A stretch of 64,000 nt of DNA from the NCBI RefSeq assembly GCF_015500055.1, contig NZ_CP045492.1, positions 2,180,501 to 2,244,500 of the forward strand, given 5' to 3'. This stretch comes from Mesorhizobium sp. NBSH29 (GTDB taxonomy: Bacteria > Pseudomonadota > Alphaproteobacteria > Rhizobiales > Rhizobiaceae). Positions 7,783 to 15,927 of the stretch are shown here, one piece after another (within the stretch, counting starts at the first letter, position 1; the number at the start of each line of letters is the position of its first letter). Position numbers and translations under genes: made by a program. The notes under the pieces are model-generated. The model was given only the letters and a program-made list of their open reading frames with translations, had not been told where the DNA came from and searched no databases.

Positions 7783-8700
7783 CTAGCGCGTGGTGCGTAG
7801 CGGCACCACCCTGGGAATTTCGCTGTCGCGCTCTGAAAGCCAGAGGCGGGCCGCTTCGGGCCCGGAGCGCTGATACTGGTCGAGGAACGCGCGTGTCGCA
7901 GCGATGCCGCGCACCAGTTCGGGGCACAGCAGCGTGGCGATGAGGAAAGCCTGGGAAACGGCGAGCTGGAGCGCGGCAAGTCCGGCAACGAGATCGGCCA
8001 TGTCGCCGTCGATTACGGCGCGCGCAAGCGTCTGCGAAATATTTAGCTCACCGCTGAGCAAACTCTGCGCCGCGTCGCGATTTCCCTCAAGCGCAGCGTC
8101 AAGCAAGCGACCATAAAGCGTCGCATCCTGACCGGTAGGCAGGGGCTCGGTCGTGCGCATCAGCGCGCGCAGTCTGGCACGGGTGCGCTCGACTTCCGAA
8201 GGTCCCCGGTCATCGTTAGCCGTTTTTTCGGCGGCTTGCGGCGTTTCATAAGAAAGCGTCGAACTGGAAGCTGCCGCCAGTGCGCGCGCCAGATCGGCGA
8301 TGGTGCGGTCGAGCCCGGGTCGTCGCGCGATGGCACGCGCATGCGCAAGTCCATGCCGACCGATCAGGGAAATAAGGTCGATATTGTTTAACGCGGTGGA
8401 GCGGATGAGCAATGGCGCTGCAATATCGACGCTCTCATTGGCCAGTCGCAACACCAGTGCAGGGGGCGGGTTGGCGCATTCGGAGAGCGCGGCAGCGACA
8501 TAGCGTTTGGATTCCACTGACACGGTGCCGAACAGCGGCAGCGCCAGATCTTCCAGTTGGGCTATTTCACGCCGCGATGGGCGCACCAGCGAGCAGAATG
8601 CCGAGACGGCTGCCCGAAACAGCCGGTCGGCTTTTTCGGTGTCGCCGTTGATGACGATGTTCCTGAAATCGGACACGGGTACCAGATACGCCTGAAACAA
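7783..8700 (-). CDS. DUF2336 domain-containing protein
   Basis: A 305-residue, leucine/alanine-rich helical protein with HEAT-like repeated helices (ESVDIAAPLLIRSTALNNIDLISLI, HGLAHARAIARRP), the pattern of DUF2336, an alphaproteobacterial family of unknown function. The first possible start is TTG at 8700; an in-frame GTG at 8676 is an alternative, and neither has a clear ribosome site. It converges with the DUF1491 gene, nine bases between stops. A near-consensus CtrA-type site lies upstream at 8779-8793. Confidence 0.75.
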   Translation of the reverse strand: MFQAYLVPVSDFRNIVINGDTEKADRLFRAAVSAFCSLVRPSRREIAQLEDLALPLFGTVSVESKRYVAAALSECANPPPALVLRLANESVDIAAPLLIRSTALNNIDLISLIGRHGLAHARAIARRPGLDRTIADLARALAAASSSTLSYETPQAAEKTANDDRGPSEVERTRARLRALMRTTEPLPTGQDATLYGRLLDAALEGNRDAAQSLLSGELNISQTLARAVIDGDMADLVAGLAALQLAVSQAFLIATLLCPELVRGIAATRAFLDQYQRSGPEAARLWLSERDSEIPRVVPLRTTR

Positions 8701-8778
8701 GGTTGCACACTGACCGGTCTGGCACGCATTTCACCCATGCTGGCTGCCGGTACATTGGCTAAACTTAGCGCCGATGCG

Positions 8779-8793
8779 TTAGCAAGCTGTTAA
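8779..8793. promoter_or_regulatory. Possible CtrA binding site
   Basis: TTAG, seven bases, TTAA, followed by C: one mismatch from the CtrA consensus TTAA-N7-TTAA. It lies between the divergent DUF2336 gene and the small gene at 8868. Such a short motif can occur by chance. Confidence 0.3.
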
Positions 8794-8867
8794 CTCTCTG
8801 CTGCGCGTAATCATGTCGGAGGCGTTGCGTACTGCTCCAGTCTAACAGACAGGGAAAGCGCGAAGTC

Positions 8868-9065
8868 ATGGGCAGCATAGTCTCGTTCGTGCCGCGGCCA
8901 GCGGCAAAATCCGGTCCAAGGCAGTCAGGTCTGGCAGCCTCCGTCATCATATTTCCAGGCGTCCGCTATGAGCGTGCCGACGCAGCACCAGCTCCATGCG
9001 AGGCCAATCCGGGCGCAGCACCGCGCAGGGGCGCGGCCCCAAAACCTGGCTCATCGCGCCATTGA
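8868..9065 (+). CDS. Small conserved hypothetical protein (65 aa)
   Basis: A 65-residue protein with the pattern MGSIVSFVPR at the N-terminus and ASVIIFPGVRYER at about residues 24-36. I associate this arrangement (a short IVSF.PR start plus an IIFPGVRYER box) with a family of small rhizobial proteins of unknown function. The start is preceded by a purine-rich stretch (ACAGGGAAAG) about 8 bases upstream. The C-terminal third is low-complexity Ala/Pro and less certain. It stands alone, 104 bases before the SDR gene. Confidence 0.6.
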   Translation: MGSIVSFVPRPAAKSGPRQSGLAASVIIFPGVRYERADAAPAPCEANPGAAPRRGAAPKPGSSRH

Positions 9066-9169
9066 GGCGAGTGGCCTCCATCGTAAATCACCTGCCACGG
9101 CTTGCAGCCGGCCTCCGCTCGGAATAGTCAAGTCGCTGTCGCGCGACAGTTGCGGCAGGGGGACACGAC

Positions 9170-9937
9170 ATGATGCCATCGGCGAAATTTCCGGATCTCG
9201 ACGGCGCGTCGGTGCTGATTACCGGCGGCGGTTCTGGCATCGGCGCAGCACTCACCGAAGGCTTTGCCCTGCAGGGCGCGAAAGTGGCCTTCATCGACAT
9301 CGCGACCGACCCGGGCATGGCTCTGTGCGACCACGTCGCGAAAACAACAGGCCACCGCCCGGTCTACCTGGAGACCGACCTGCGCGACATCGAGGCGCTG
9401 CGTGAGGCCGCTGCGCAAGCAGAAGCAGCGCACGGGTCCGTCACGGTGCTGATCAACAACGCCGCCCTCGACACCCGCCATGCGGTGGAAGATGTCACCG
9501 TCGAATTCTGGGACAACAACCAGGCGATCAACCTGCGCCCTCAATTCTTTGCGGCGCAGGCTGTGGCGCCCGGAATGAAAGCGGTGGGCAAGGGATCGAT
9601 CATCAACTTCACCTCGACATCCTTCCTGATCAACCATCCAGACATGCCGTCTTACACCACCGCCAAAGCCGGCATTATCGGTCTGACAAAGGGGCTGGCC
9701 GGCAACCTTGGACCCTATGGAATCCGCGTCAATGCGGTGGCGCCGGGATGGGTGATGACGGAGCGCCAGCAGAAATTATGGGCAACCGAAGAAGCACTCT
9801 CGGCGCATATCGCCAAACAGTGCATCAGGCAGCCGATGCAGCCTGATGACATGGTGGGCACCTGTCTTTACCTCGCTTCAGACTGTTCGCGCATGCTGAC
9901 CGCACAAACCCTGATCATTGACGCCGGATATCTGTGA
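9170..9937 (+). CDS. SDR family oxidoreductase, probable sugar dehydrogenase of the galactonate pathway
   Basis: A 255-residue classical short-chain dehydrogenase. The Rossmann motif TGGGSGIG is at residues 18-25, the NNAA strand at 96-99 and the catalytic set at S149, Y162 and K166 (YTTAK). The C-terminal DAGYL is typical of SDR family ends. It is translationally coupled to dgoK and the KDPGal aldolase, so it most likely oxidises D-galactose or a related aldose at C1 in a De Ley-Doudoroff-type route; the substrate is inference from neighbours. A GGCAGGGGG ribosome site precedes tandem ATG codons. Confidence 0.85.
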   Translation: MMPSAKFPDLDGASVLITGGGSGIGAALTEGFALQGAKVAFIDIATDPGMALCDHVAKTTGHRPVYLETDLRDIEALREAAAQAEAAHGSVTVLINNAALDTRHAVEDVTVEFWDNNQAINLRPQFFAAQAVAPGMKAVGKGSIINFTSTSFLINHPDMPSYTTAKAGIIGLTKGLAGNLGPYGIRVNAVAPGWVMTERQQKLWATEEALSAHIAKQCIRQPMQPDDMVGTCLYLASDCSRMLTAQTLIIDAGYL

Positions 9938-10878
9938 TGGACCGCAACTTCGCTGCTGCCGACTGGGGCACATCGCATCTCAGAATCTGGCTGATGGACG
10001 CTAAAGGCACGGTGCTGGCCGAGCGACGCAGCGCCGAGGGGCTGTTGAATGTCGGGGCAGGCGGCTTTTCGGCAGTGTTGGAAAAACATCTGGCCGATAT
10101 GGGCGCCGATGCCGCAACGCCGGTGATTGTCTGCGGCATGGCCGGCGCGCGGCAAGGCTGGGTGGAAGCGCCCTATGCCTTTGTGCCAACGCCGCTGCGC
10201 GATGTTCTGGGTCAGGCGCTGCCAGTGCCCGGCCTTGCCCGCGATGTGCGCATTGTGCCGGGTATCGCGCAGACCATCGACGGCGCACCCGATGTCATGC
10301 GCGGTGAGGAGACCCAGCTTGCCGGTGTCGCCGCACTTCATGCTTCCGGCAGCCACACCGTCTGCATGCCGGGCACCCACTCCAAATGGGTGGCGGTGGA
10401 CAATGGTGCGGTGACCCGCTTTGCCACCTTCATGACCGGAGAACTGTTTTCGGTGCTGACCAAGCAGTCGATCCTGCGCCATGCAGTCGGGCCGGACGCT
10501 GTACCCGTCACAGCCGACAATCCGACGTTCAAAAAATGGCTGGGCGAGGCACTGGCTGACCCGGCGGCGATGACGGCTCGCTTGTTCCGCATCCGCGCTT
10601 CGACGTTGCTGGCTGGAATGAAGCCGGAGGAGGCAGCGGCCGCACTTTCCGGCCTGTTGATTGGCACCGAAATCGGCGCTGCGAGCGCCTCCTTCGGTCT
10701 CGCGCGCGGCCAGAAGATTGTACTGGTCGCCTCCGGGCGCCTTGCCGATCTCTATGCCGAAGCAGTCGCTGGTGCCGGATATGAATGCGCGATCACGGAT
10801 GCTGATCTGGCGGTTCGCGCCGGGCTACTGGAAGCAGCGCGCCGAAACTTTTTTGCCGTCGAAGGAATGAACCCATGA
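9934..10878 (+). CDS. dgoK: 2-dehydro-3-deoxygalactonokinase
   Basis: A 314-residue sugar-acid kinase. It phosphorylates 2-dehydro-3-deoxy-D-galactonate to the 6-phosphate using ATP. Family marks are the N-terminal ADWGTSHLRIWL phosphate-binding segment, CGMAGARQGW, GIAQ..., RGEETQLAGV, the MPGTHSKWV motif and a C-terminal GTEIGAA. Length is as usual for DgoK. GTG at 9934 and ATG at 9937 both fit; either overlaps the SDR stop. It overlaps the aldolase gene by four bases, so SDR-dgoK-aldolase form one operon. Confidence 0.93.
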   Translation: MMDRNFAAADWGTSHLRIWLMDAKGTVLAERRSAEGLLNVGAGGFSAVLEKHLADMGADAATPVIVCGMAGARQGWVEAPYAFVPTPLRDVLGQALPVPGLARDVRIVPGIAQTIDGAPDVMRGEETQLAGVAALHASGSHTVCMPGTHSKWVAVDNGAVTRFATFMTGELFSVLTKQSILRHAVGPDAVPVTADNPTFKKWLGEALADPAAMTARLFRIRASTLLAGMKPEEAAAALSGLLIGTEIGAASASFGLARGQKIVLVASGRLADLYAEAVAGAGYECAITDADLAVRAGLLEAARRNFFAVEGMNP

Positions 10879-11513
10879 GCGTTGAGCCCACGAAGCCATT
10901 TCCGCATCTGCAGCGCAACCTGGTGGCAATCCTGCGTGGCGTTGCGCCGCATGAGGCAGTGGATATCGCCAAAGCCATCTTCGAGGCCGGCATCGAGGCG
11001 ATTGAAGTGCCGCTGAATTCGCCCGATCCGTTCCGGTCCATCGAGGCAATCGTGAATGCCTTGCCTGAAACTGCGCTGGTGGGCGCTGGCACGGTGCTGA
11101 GTGCCCAGCAGGTGGACGATCTGGCACGCGCGGGCGGAAAGCTTCTGGTCAGCCCCAACATCGATGCCGATGTGATGGCGCGCGCCAAAAACCACGCCAT
11201 GGTGACGATGCCAGGCGTCTTCACCCCGACCGAAGCGTTCCGTGCACTGGCACTCGGCGCCTCAGCGCTGAAATTTTTCCCGGCGAGTGCGCTTGGGCCA
11301 AAGGGTATTTCCGCCATCTGCGCGGTGCTGCCGGCAGGCACTATCGTGGGTGCAGTGGGCGGCGTCTCGGATGCCGACTTTGCCGACTTCGCCAGGATCG
11401 GCGTCAAAACCTTCGGGTTGGGTTCCAGCCTCTACAAGCCGGGCATGACCGCGGCGGAAGTCGGTAACAAGGCAATCGCCGCCGCCGCCGCCTGGGACGC
11501 AGCCTGTTCCTGA
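10875..11513 (+). CDS. dgoA: 2-dehydro-3-deoxy-6-phosphogalactonate aldolase
   Basis: A 212-residue class I aldolase of the KDPG/KDPGal family. It splits KDPGal into pyruvate and glyceraldehyde 3-phosphate, the last step of the pathway started by the two upstream genes. The Schiff-base lysine is K133 in ALKFFPAS and the catalytic glutamate E44 in IEAIEVPLNSP; GAGTVL (71-75) and VGAVGGV are the other conserved loops. It begins with ATGA overlap on dgoK. The LNSP after E44 favours KDPGal over KDPG aldolase. Confidence 0.92.
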   Translation: MSVEPTKPFPHLQRNLVAILRGVAPHEAVDIAKAIFEAGIEAIEVPLNSPDPFRSIEAIVNALPETALVGAGTVLSAQQVDDLARAGGKLLVSPNIDADVMARAKNHAMVTMPGVFTPTEAFRALALGASALKFFPASALGPKGISAICAVLPAGTIVGAVGGVSDADFADFARIGVKTFGLGSSLYKPGMTAAEVGNKAIAAAAAWDAACS

Positions 11514-11619
11514 AAGCAGGGCTATAGCGCCGGGTTGTCGAAAAAGGTCGATTTCTCTAAAGTCGCAGCCTCTGCGCATGCGACTGTGTCCGCACCCATT
11601 GCGTAACGGGAACGGACGA

Positions 11620-12672
11620 ATGCCGACGCACGAACTCATTCTGGTCTATGAGCCTGAGGCAGCCTGCCTCGCGCGGCTGGTCGCAGCCGGCATGGCCAGG
11701 GCGCGGGCGGGTGAAATTGCTTCCTATCTGGCCCAGTCGACCGATCTGGCGCTCGAATTTGACGCCATAAGCGATGCTTGCGCGGCGCGGGGGATCGTCT
11801 TTCGCCCGGTAGAATTGGACAGGGCCGCATCGGTGCTGGGCGCGACCGACCCCGCCCACGCCATTGTGTGGACGCTGACCGATGGTATCGCCTATTTTCG
11901 CGGCAGCGCAGCACCCGCTCTGGCACGGCTCGGCGGCGTTGCGGCAATCGGTTCAGACGACAGCCTGTTTGCACTCTGCCAGGACAAGTTTCGCGCCGGC
12001 GCGGTGCTTGCAGCACTCGGCCTGCCAGTGCCCGCCGGCGGACTTGCCCGCGATGGCGTCTGGCTGGCGCCGGCGCCGGCATCGCCATCTGGCTATTTCG
12101 TCAAGCCGAACCGGCTCGGCGCAAAGATCGGCATCTGGAAGGATTCGCGCTGTACGACCGAGGAGCAGGCGCTGGCGCTGAGCCGCCGCATCTTTGCCGC
12201 TTATGGCGATGATGCCATCGTCCAGCCCTATGTCGCCGGCCAAAATGCCAGGGCGAGCTTTCTGGCCGTCTCGCCTGCCGCCGACGCGCGCGATATCGGC
12301 TCGGTCTTTGTCGATGCCGGCGGTGATTTCCAGACTATGGAAGACAGCCTCGCCCTCTATGGCGAGACACGCGCGCAGGCGCGGTCGGCAGGCGCCTATT
12401 TTGAACCGGCGCTGGCGCAGATCGCCGCCACAAGGCCGCAAGCTGCAAAACATATCGAAGCCATCGGCGTGGCGCTGATGGAAAAACTTGGCCTACGCGA
12501 CGTGTTTTCCTACGATCTTCGCCTCGAAGCCGACGATACAGTCCACCTCATCGAATTCGAGGTCTGTCCGGGTCTGCCGTGCTTCGATTTCCGCGCCTAT
12601 TGCAAAAGCCAGTGGGGCCTCACCCTGGCCGAAGCAATGACCGATACCGCAGCGAACCGGTTGTTGGGTTAA
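11620..12672 (+). CDS. ATP-grasp enzyme, D-alanine--D-alanine ligase-like
   Basis: A 350-residue ATP-grasp ligase related to D-Ala-D-Ala ligases. The central domain shows CQDKFRAGAVLAALGLPVP, GYFVKPNRLGAKIGIWKDS (ATP lysine and small loop) and the Mg-binding end VHLIEFEVCPGLPCFDF. An in-frame ATG at 11578 would add 14 residues that do not look conserved, so I prefer 11620. It is not in a mur/dcw cluster and has no peptidoglycan partner here, so the role may be a dipeptide or amino-acid ligation outside wall synthesis. It converges with the amino-acid permease gene. Confidence 0.75.
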   Translation: MPTHELILVYEPEAACLARLVAAGMARARAGEIASYLAQSTDLALEFDAISDACAARGIVFRPVELDRAASVLGATDPAHAIVWTLTDGIAYFRGSAAPALARLGGVAAIGSDDSLFALCQDKFRAGAVLAALGLPVPAGGLARDGVWLAPAPASPSGYFVKPNRLGAKIGIWKDSRCTTEEQALALSRRIFAAYGDDAIVQPYVAGQNARASFLAVSPAADARDIGSVFVDAGGDFQTMEDSLALYGETRAQARSAGAYFEPALAQIAATRPQAAKHIEAIGVALMEKLGLRDVFSYDLRLEADDTVHLIEFEVCPGLPCFDFRAYCKSQWGLTLAEAMTDTAANRLLG

Positions 12673-12687
12673 ACAACCTCTTGCAGA

Positions 12688-12712
12688 CGATAGCGCCCGG
12701 TTGGCGCTATCG
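12688..12712. terminator. Hairpin between converging genes
   Basis: A perfect 10-bp stem, CGATAGCGCC / GGCGCTATCG, with a CGGTT loop, in the 59-base gap between the stops of the ATP-grasp and permease genes. No U-run follows on either strand, so it may be a weak bidirectional terminator or mRNA end-protecting hairpin. Confidence 0.6.
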
Positions 12713-12731
12713 CACAGGCAAAAGCTCCCGA

Positions 12732-13697
12732 TCAGCGGCGCAGCGAGCGCCCGTAATGGGCTTCGATGCGCGACTGCACGATTTCCAGTCCGATCGACAG
12801 AATCCAGTAAATCATCGCCGCCGTGATCAGCATCTCGATGTGACGGAATTCCGTCTGACCGAGCGTGCGGGCGAGATACATGATCTCCCAGACCCCGACG
12901 ACAGAGACCAGCGACGAGTCTTTCAGCATCGAGATGAACTGGTTTCCCGTTGGCGGAATGATCACCCGCATGGCCTGAGGCAGGATTACCAGCCACATGG
13001 TCTGGCCACGGCCAAGCCCAAGCGCAGTGGCGCCCTCCCATTGGCCTTTCGAAATGCTCTCAATGCCAGCCCGGAAGATTTCCGTCATGTAAGCGCCGTA
13101 GCAGAGCGACAGCGCGATCACACCGGCCGGAATAGCCCCGATGACGAAGCCGAACTGCGGCAGGCCGAGATAGATGATGTAGATCTGCATCAGCAGGGGA
13201 AGACCGCGAAACAGCGATGTGTAGAACGATGCAAACCCGTAGATCAGCCCGCTGCTGGAGAGTTTTGCGATGGCCCCGACAAGGGCTATCGCTGTTGCAA
13301 TGACAATTGCCATCACTGAAATGTAGAGCGTCGTGACAACGCCGCGCGACACCAGAAAACCGATCTTCTTGGCGATGAAGGCGAAGCTCAGATCGAAGGA
13401 ATAGAAAAACAGCAGCAGCAGCACGAACAGTGTAAGCCAGCTGATAATAATCTGCTGTCGGCGCGGCAACTTGCTGACCAGATGCCATGCAACGGCAATC
13501 ATCAGTGCGATAACAAGTGCCACGACAGTATGTGCGATCGGGCTTGCGGCGCTCTGTTCGCCAAAAACCCCGGAAACGATGCTGCCTCCGGCACCCGCCC
13601 CGTAGAGAATGGCAGCCAGGATGCCAATGATCAACGCCACGCCAAGCCTGCCGACCAGGGTTGGGTGGTTTAGAAACAGTTTGCCTAGAGCCATCAT
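12732..13697 (-). CDS. Polar amino-acid ABC transporter permease
   Basis: A 321-residue inner-membrane permease. The C-terminal 220 residues are a standard HisM/GlnP-type domain, with FTSLFRGLPLLMQI-like helices and the ATPase-contact loop EGATALGLGRGQTMWLVILPQA. The N-terminal 100 residues add about three extra hydrophobic segments. ATGATG at the start overlaps the oxidase stop, giving coupled translation. The frame stays open much further upstream, but that part is a shadow of the oxidase gene. No ATP-binding subunit is encoded in this operon. Confidence 0.9.
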   Translation of the reverse strand: MMALGKLFLNHPTLVGRLGVALIIGILAAILYGAGAGGSIVSGVFGEQSAASPIAHTVVALVIALMIAVAWHLVSKLPRRQQIIISWLTLFVLLLLFFYSFDLSFAFIAKKIGFLVSRGVVTTLYISVMAIVIATAIALVGAIAKLSSSGLIYGFASFYTSLFRGLPLLMQIYIIYLGLPQFGFVIGAIPAGVIALSLCYGAYMTEIFRAGIESISKGQWEGATALGLGRGQTMWLVILPQAMRVIIPPTGNQFISMLKDSSLVSVVGVWEIMYLARTLGQTEFRHIEMLITAAMIYWILSIGLEIVQSRIEAHYGRSLRR

Positions 13698-14992
13698 GGC
13701 GTCAACTCGCTTTGGGCTGCACGGCGCTCCTGCCACCAGTCTTGTGCCTGCAGCTTCCAGAAAGTGGATTGCGCCACAGCAAGCCCGATGGGACCCGCGG
13801 TCCAGGTGAGGCCGAACGGCTCGAACGCCCTGATGCGGTTGCTTTGCCCGGTAATGTCTTCGGCCACCAGCCTGCCGCCGATGGCAGTGGTGTTCATGCC
13901 ATGACCGCCAAAGGCGGTGCAGTACCAGACACCGGGCTTCAGCCGACCAATCTGGGGCATGCGATGGCGCGCGTAGGACATCTGGCCTGACCAGGCGAGA
14001 TCGACCTTGAGCGATGCCAGTTGCGGATAGGTCCGCACCATTTCGTTGCGCAGTTCGGATGCCAGTGCGGCTGTGGATGCGGCGCGTGTGGTGATACGCC
14101 CACCCCATAAAAGCCGCGCTCCGTCATCCACAAGCCGGTAATAATCGCCAGCGCGCCGATTGTCGCCGACGGCATCGCGCGTGGCGACTGCGGTGGCGAT
14201 CAGGTCTGGCGCGCTTTCAGTCAAAAGCACATAGGTGGCAATGGGCAGGAAACTGCGCGCAAGTTGCGGCGACAGGGTGCCGGTATAGCCGCCGGTGGCC
14301 AAAACGATCGATTTGGCCACTACACGACCGTTCGCCGTGGTGACACGTTTGGCCGCCTTGTCGGTGTCGATCTGCGTTGCCGGGCTCTGCTCGTAAATGC
14401 TGCCGCCCAGCCGCTCGATCTCTTTTGCGACGCCGCGTACATAATGCAGTGGGTGGAAATGGAAGGCCTGTGCGTCGCGCAATCCCTGATAATATTTGCG
14501 CGAACGCAGAACGGCGCGCAATGCATCGCGGTCCAGGAATTCCAGAGGGTAATCGAACTTTCGCGCCATGATGTCGGCGTACTGATGCAATTGATCCGGC
14601 GCATTATACCGCAGGGTGCTGAGAATGCCGTGGCGCGGCGAGGCTGCAATCTTCAGATCATCAATGGTCTGGCGCACCAGCCGCATGCCTTCGATCGACA
14701 ATGCGTGCAGGGTGTCGGCAGCATCAGGCCCCACTGTGGCTGCGATTGGATCGCGCCCCAGCGCATAACCGGGGCTGACAAATCCGCCATTGCGCCCTGA
14801 CGCACCCCAGCCAACGGCTTGTGATTCGAGGATGACCACTTTCTGCCCGGCGCGGGCCAGATGAAGAGCGGCAGTCAACCCTGCCAGACCGCCACCAATG
14901 ATGCATGTGTCGCATTCGGTAGTGCCGGTGAGCGCCGGGCGCTCGCTCCGCTCGGAAAGGGTGCGGGAATAATAGGTGTCGATATAGGGCAT
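13694..14992 (-). CDS. FAD-dependent amine/D-amino-acid oxidoreductase (DadA/PuuB-like)
   Basis: A 432-residue DAO-family flavoprotein. The FAD Rossmann motif GGGLAGLTAAL lies near residue 33, followed by VGWGASGRNGGFVSPGYALG, which is close to gamma-glutamylputrescine oxidase and similar amine oxidases. The C-terminal GGHGMNTTAIGG is the second FAD contact. ATG at 14992 has an AGGAAG ribosome site 8 bases upstream and gives a MPYIDTYY start; an earlier ATG at 15040 has none. It lies between the binding protein and permease of an amino-acid transporter, so it probably oxidises the imported amine or amino acid. The substrate is not determined. Confidence 0.85.
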   Translation of the reverse strand: MPYIDTYYSRTLSERSERPALTGTTECDTCIIGGGLAGLTAALHLARAGQKVVILESQAVGWGASGRNGGFVSPGYALGRDPIAATVGPDAADTLHALSIEGMRLVRQTIDDLKIAASPRHGILSTLRYNAPDQLHQYADIMARKFDYPLEFLDRDALRAVLRSRKYYQGLRDAQAFHFHPLHYVRGVAKEIERLGGSIYEQSPATQIDTDKAAKRVTTANGRVVAKSIVLATGGYTGTLSPQLARSFLPIATYVLLTESAPDLIATAVATRDAVGDNRRAGDYYRLVDDGARLLWGGRITTRAASTAALASELRNEMVRTYPQLASLKVDLAWSGQMSYARHRMPQIGRLKPGVWYCTAFGGHGMNTTAIGGRLVAEDITGQSNRIRAFEPFGLTWTAGPIGLAVAQSTFWKLQAQDWWQERRAAQSELTP

Positions 14993-15061
14993 GCAGACGG
15001 CTTCCTGGTGGGTGGACCATGCCGCGCTGATGCGCGACATGGCGGGTTTTTGGAAACAGTC

Positions 15062-15886
15062 CTACTTGGCGCTGTAATCCTTGCCGTACCACTTTTCGGT
15101 CAGAGTGCTGAGCGTGCCATCGGCCTTCATCTCGTCGAGGATGCCGGAGACCTTTGCAGTCCACTCGGCATCGCCCTTGTCAGCGATGATGACCAGCGGC
15201 TCCTTGAAGGCGAACTCGCCTTCGATGATGCGCAGCGGATAGCCGTTCTTGATGGCGTTTTCAGCGGTCTGCACCGGTGCGATCACGGCGTCGATACGGA
15301 CGCCCGCACCAAGACGCAGATCGTCGAAAGGCAGCATGGAGTTGGCATAGGTGCGCACTTCGCCGGGTGTGACCTTATATTCGATGGGCGGCAGGCCGGG
15401 CGCATCAATCTCAAGCTTGCGATTGATGAAATCTTCCGACGTGGTTGCCGTTTCGACGCCGATCACCTTGCCGTCCAGATCCGCAACGGTTTTGGCGTCG
15501 GAATCCTTGTGCACCACATACACATAGGCGCTGTAATAATAGACGCCGACAAAATCGATAACATTGGCGCGCGCCTTGGTGGGGGTGACAGAGGCAACGC
15601 CAAGATCGTAGCGACCCTGCCAGTGGCCACCGGTCATGATCGCCCATTCCGGTGTCTCGTGCTTAATCGTGACGCCGAGCCGCTTGGCAACTTCGGTGGA
15701 CACGTCGATGTCGTAGCCGACAAGTTTTCCGGAATCGTCAATCGAGCTTTGCGGAGGCCAGCTGGCATTGGTTGCCACCACCATTGCGCCGTTCTTGGTC
15801 ACGCGGTCGAGCGTCTCTCCGGCATTCGCCGTCGACAGAAATAGCAGGCTGGCAAGCCCGGCGAGTGCTAGTGTTGTTTTCTTCAT
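15062..15886 (-). CDS. Amino-acid ABC transporter substrate-binding protein
   Basis: A 274-residue periplasmic binding protein of SBP_bac_3. A clear Sec signal peptide (residues 1-22, ending STANA-GE) is followed by the first lobe with GYDIDVSTEVAKRLGV and the hinge segment LGVASVTPTKARANVIDF. The aromatic VYYYSAYVYVV and the C-terminal EKWYGKDY also fit the family. It is expressed with the PLP lyase upstream and the oxidase and permease downstream. The ligand is probably a polar or dibasic amino acid; this is inference. Confidence 0.93.
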   Translation of the reverse strand: MKKTTLALAGLASLLFLSTANAGETLDRVTKNGAMVVATNASWPPQSSIDDSGKLVGYDIDVSTEVAKRLGVTIKHETPEWAIMTGGHWQGRYDLGVASVTPTKARANVIDFVGVYYYSAYVYVVHKDSDAKTVADLDGKVIGVETATTSEDFINRKLEIDAPGLPPIEYKVTPGEVRTYANSMLPFDDLRLGAGVRIDAVIAPVQTAENAIKNGYPLRIIEGEFAFKEPLVIIADKGDAEWTAKVSGILDEMKADGTLSTLTEKWYGKDYSAK

Positions 15887-15927
15887 AAATCGTCCTCCCT
15901 GACGTTGTTTATTGAGTAGGCGTGATT

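Noticed and set aside
12732-14108. A 458-residue version of the permease extending into the oxidase gene
   Set aside because: The first 137 residues are a frame shadow of the oxidase with no permease features; the ATGATG at 13697 overlaps the oxidase stop and gives a normal permease start.
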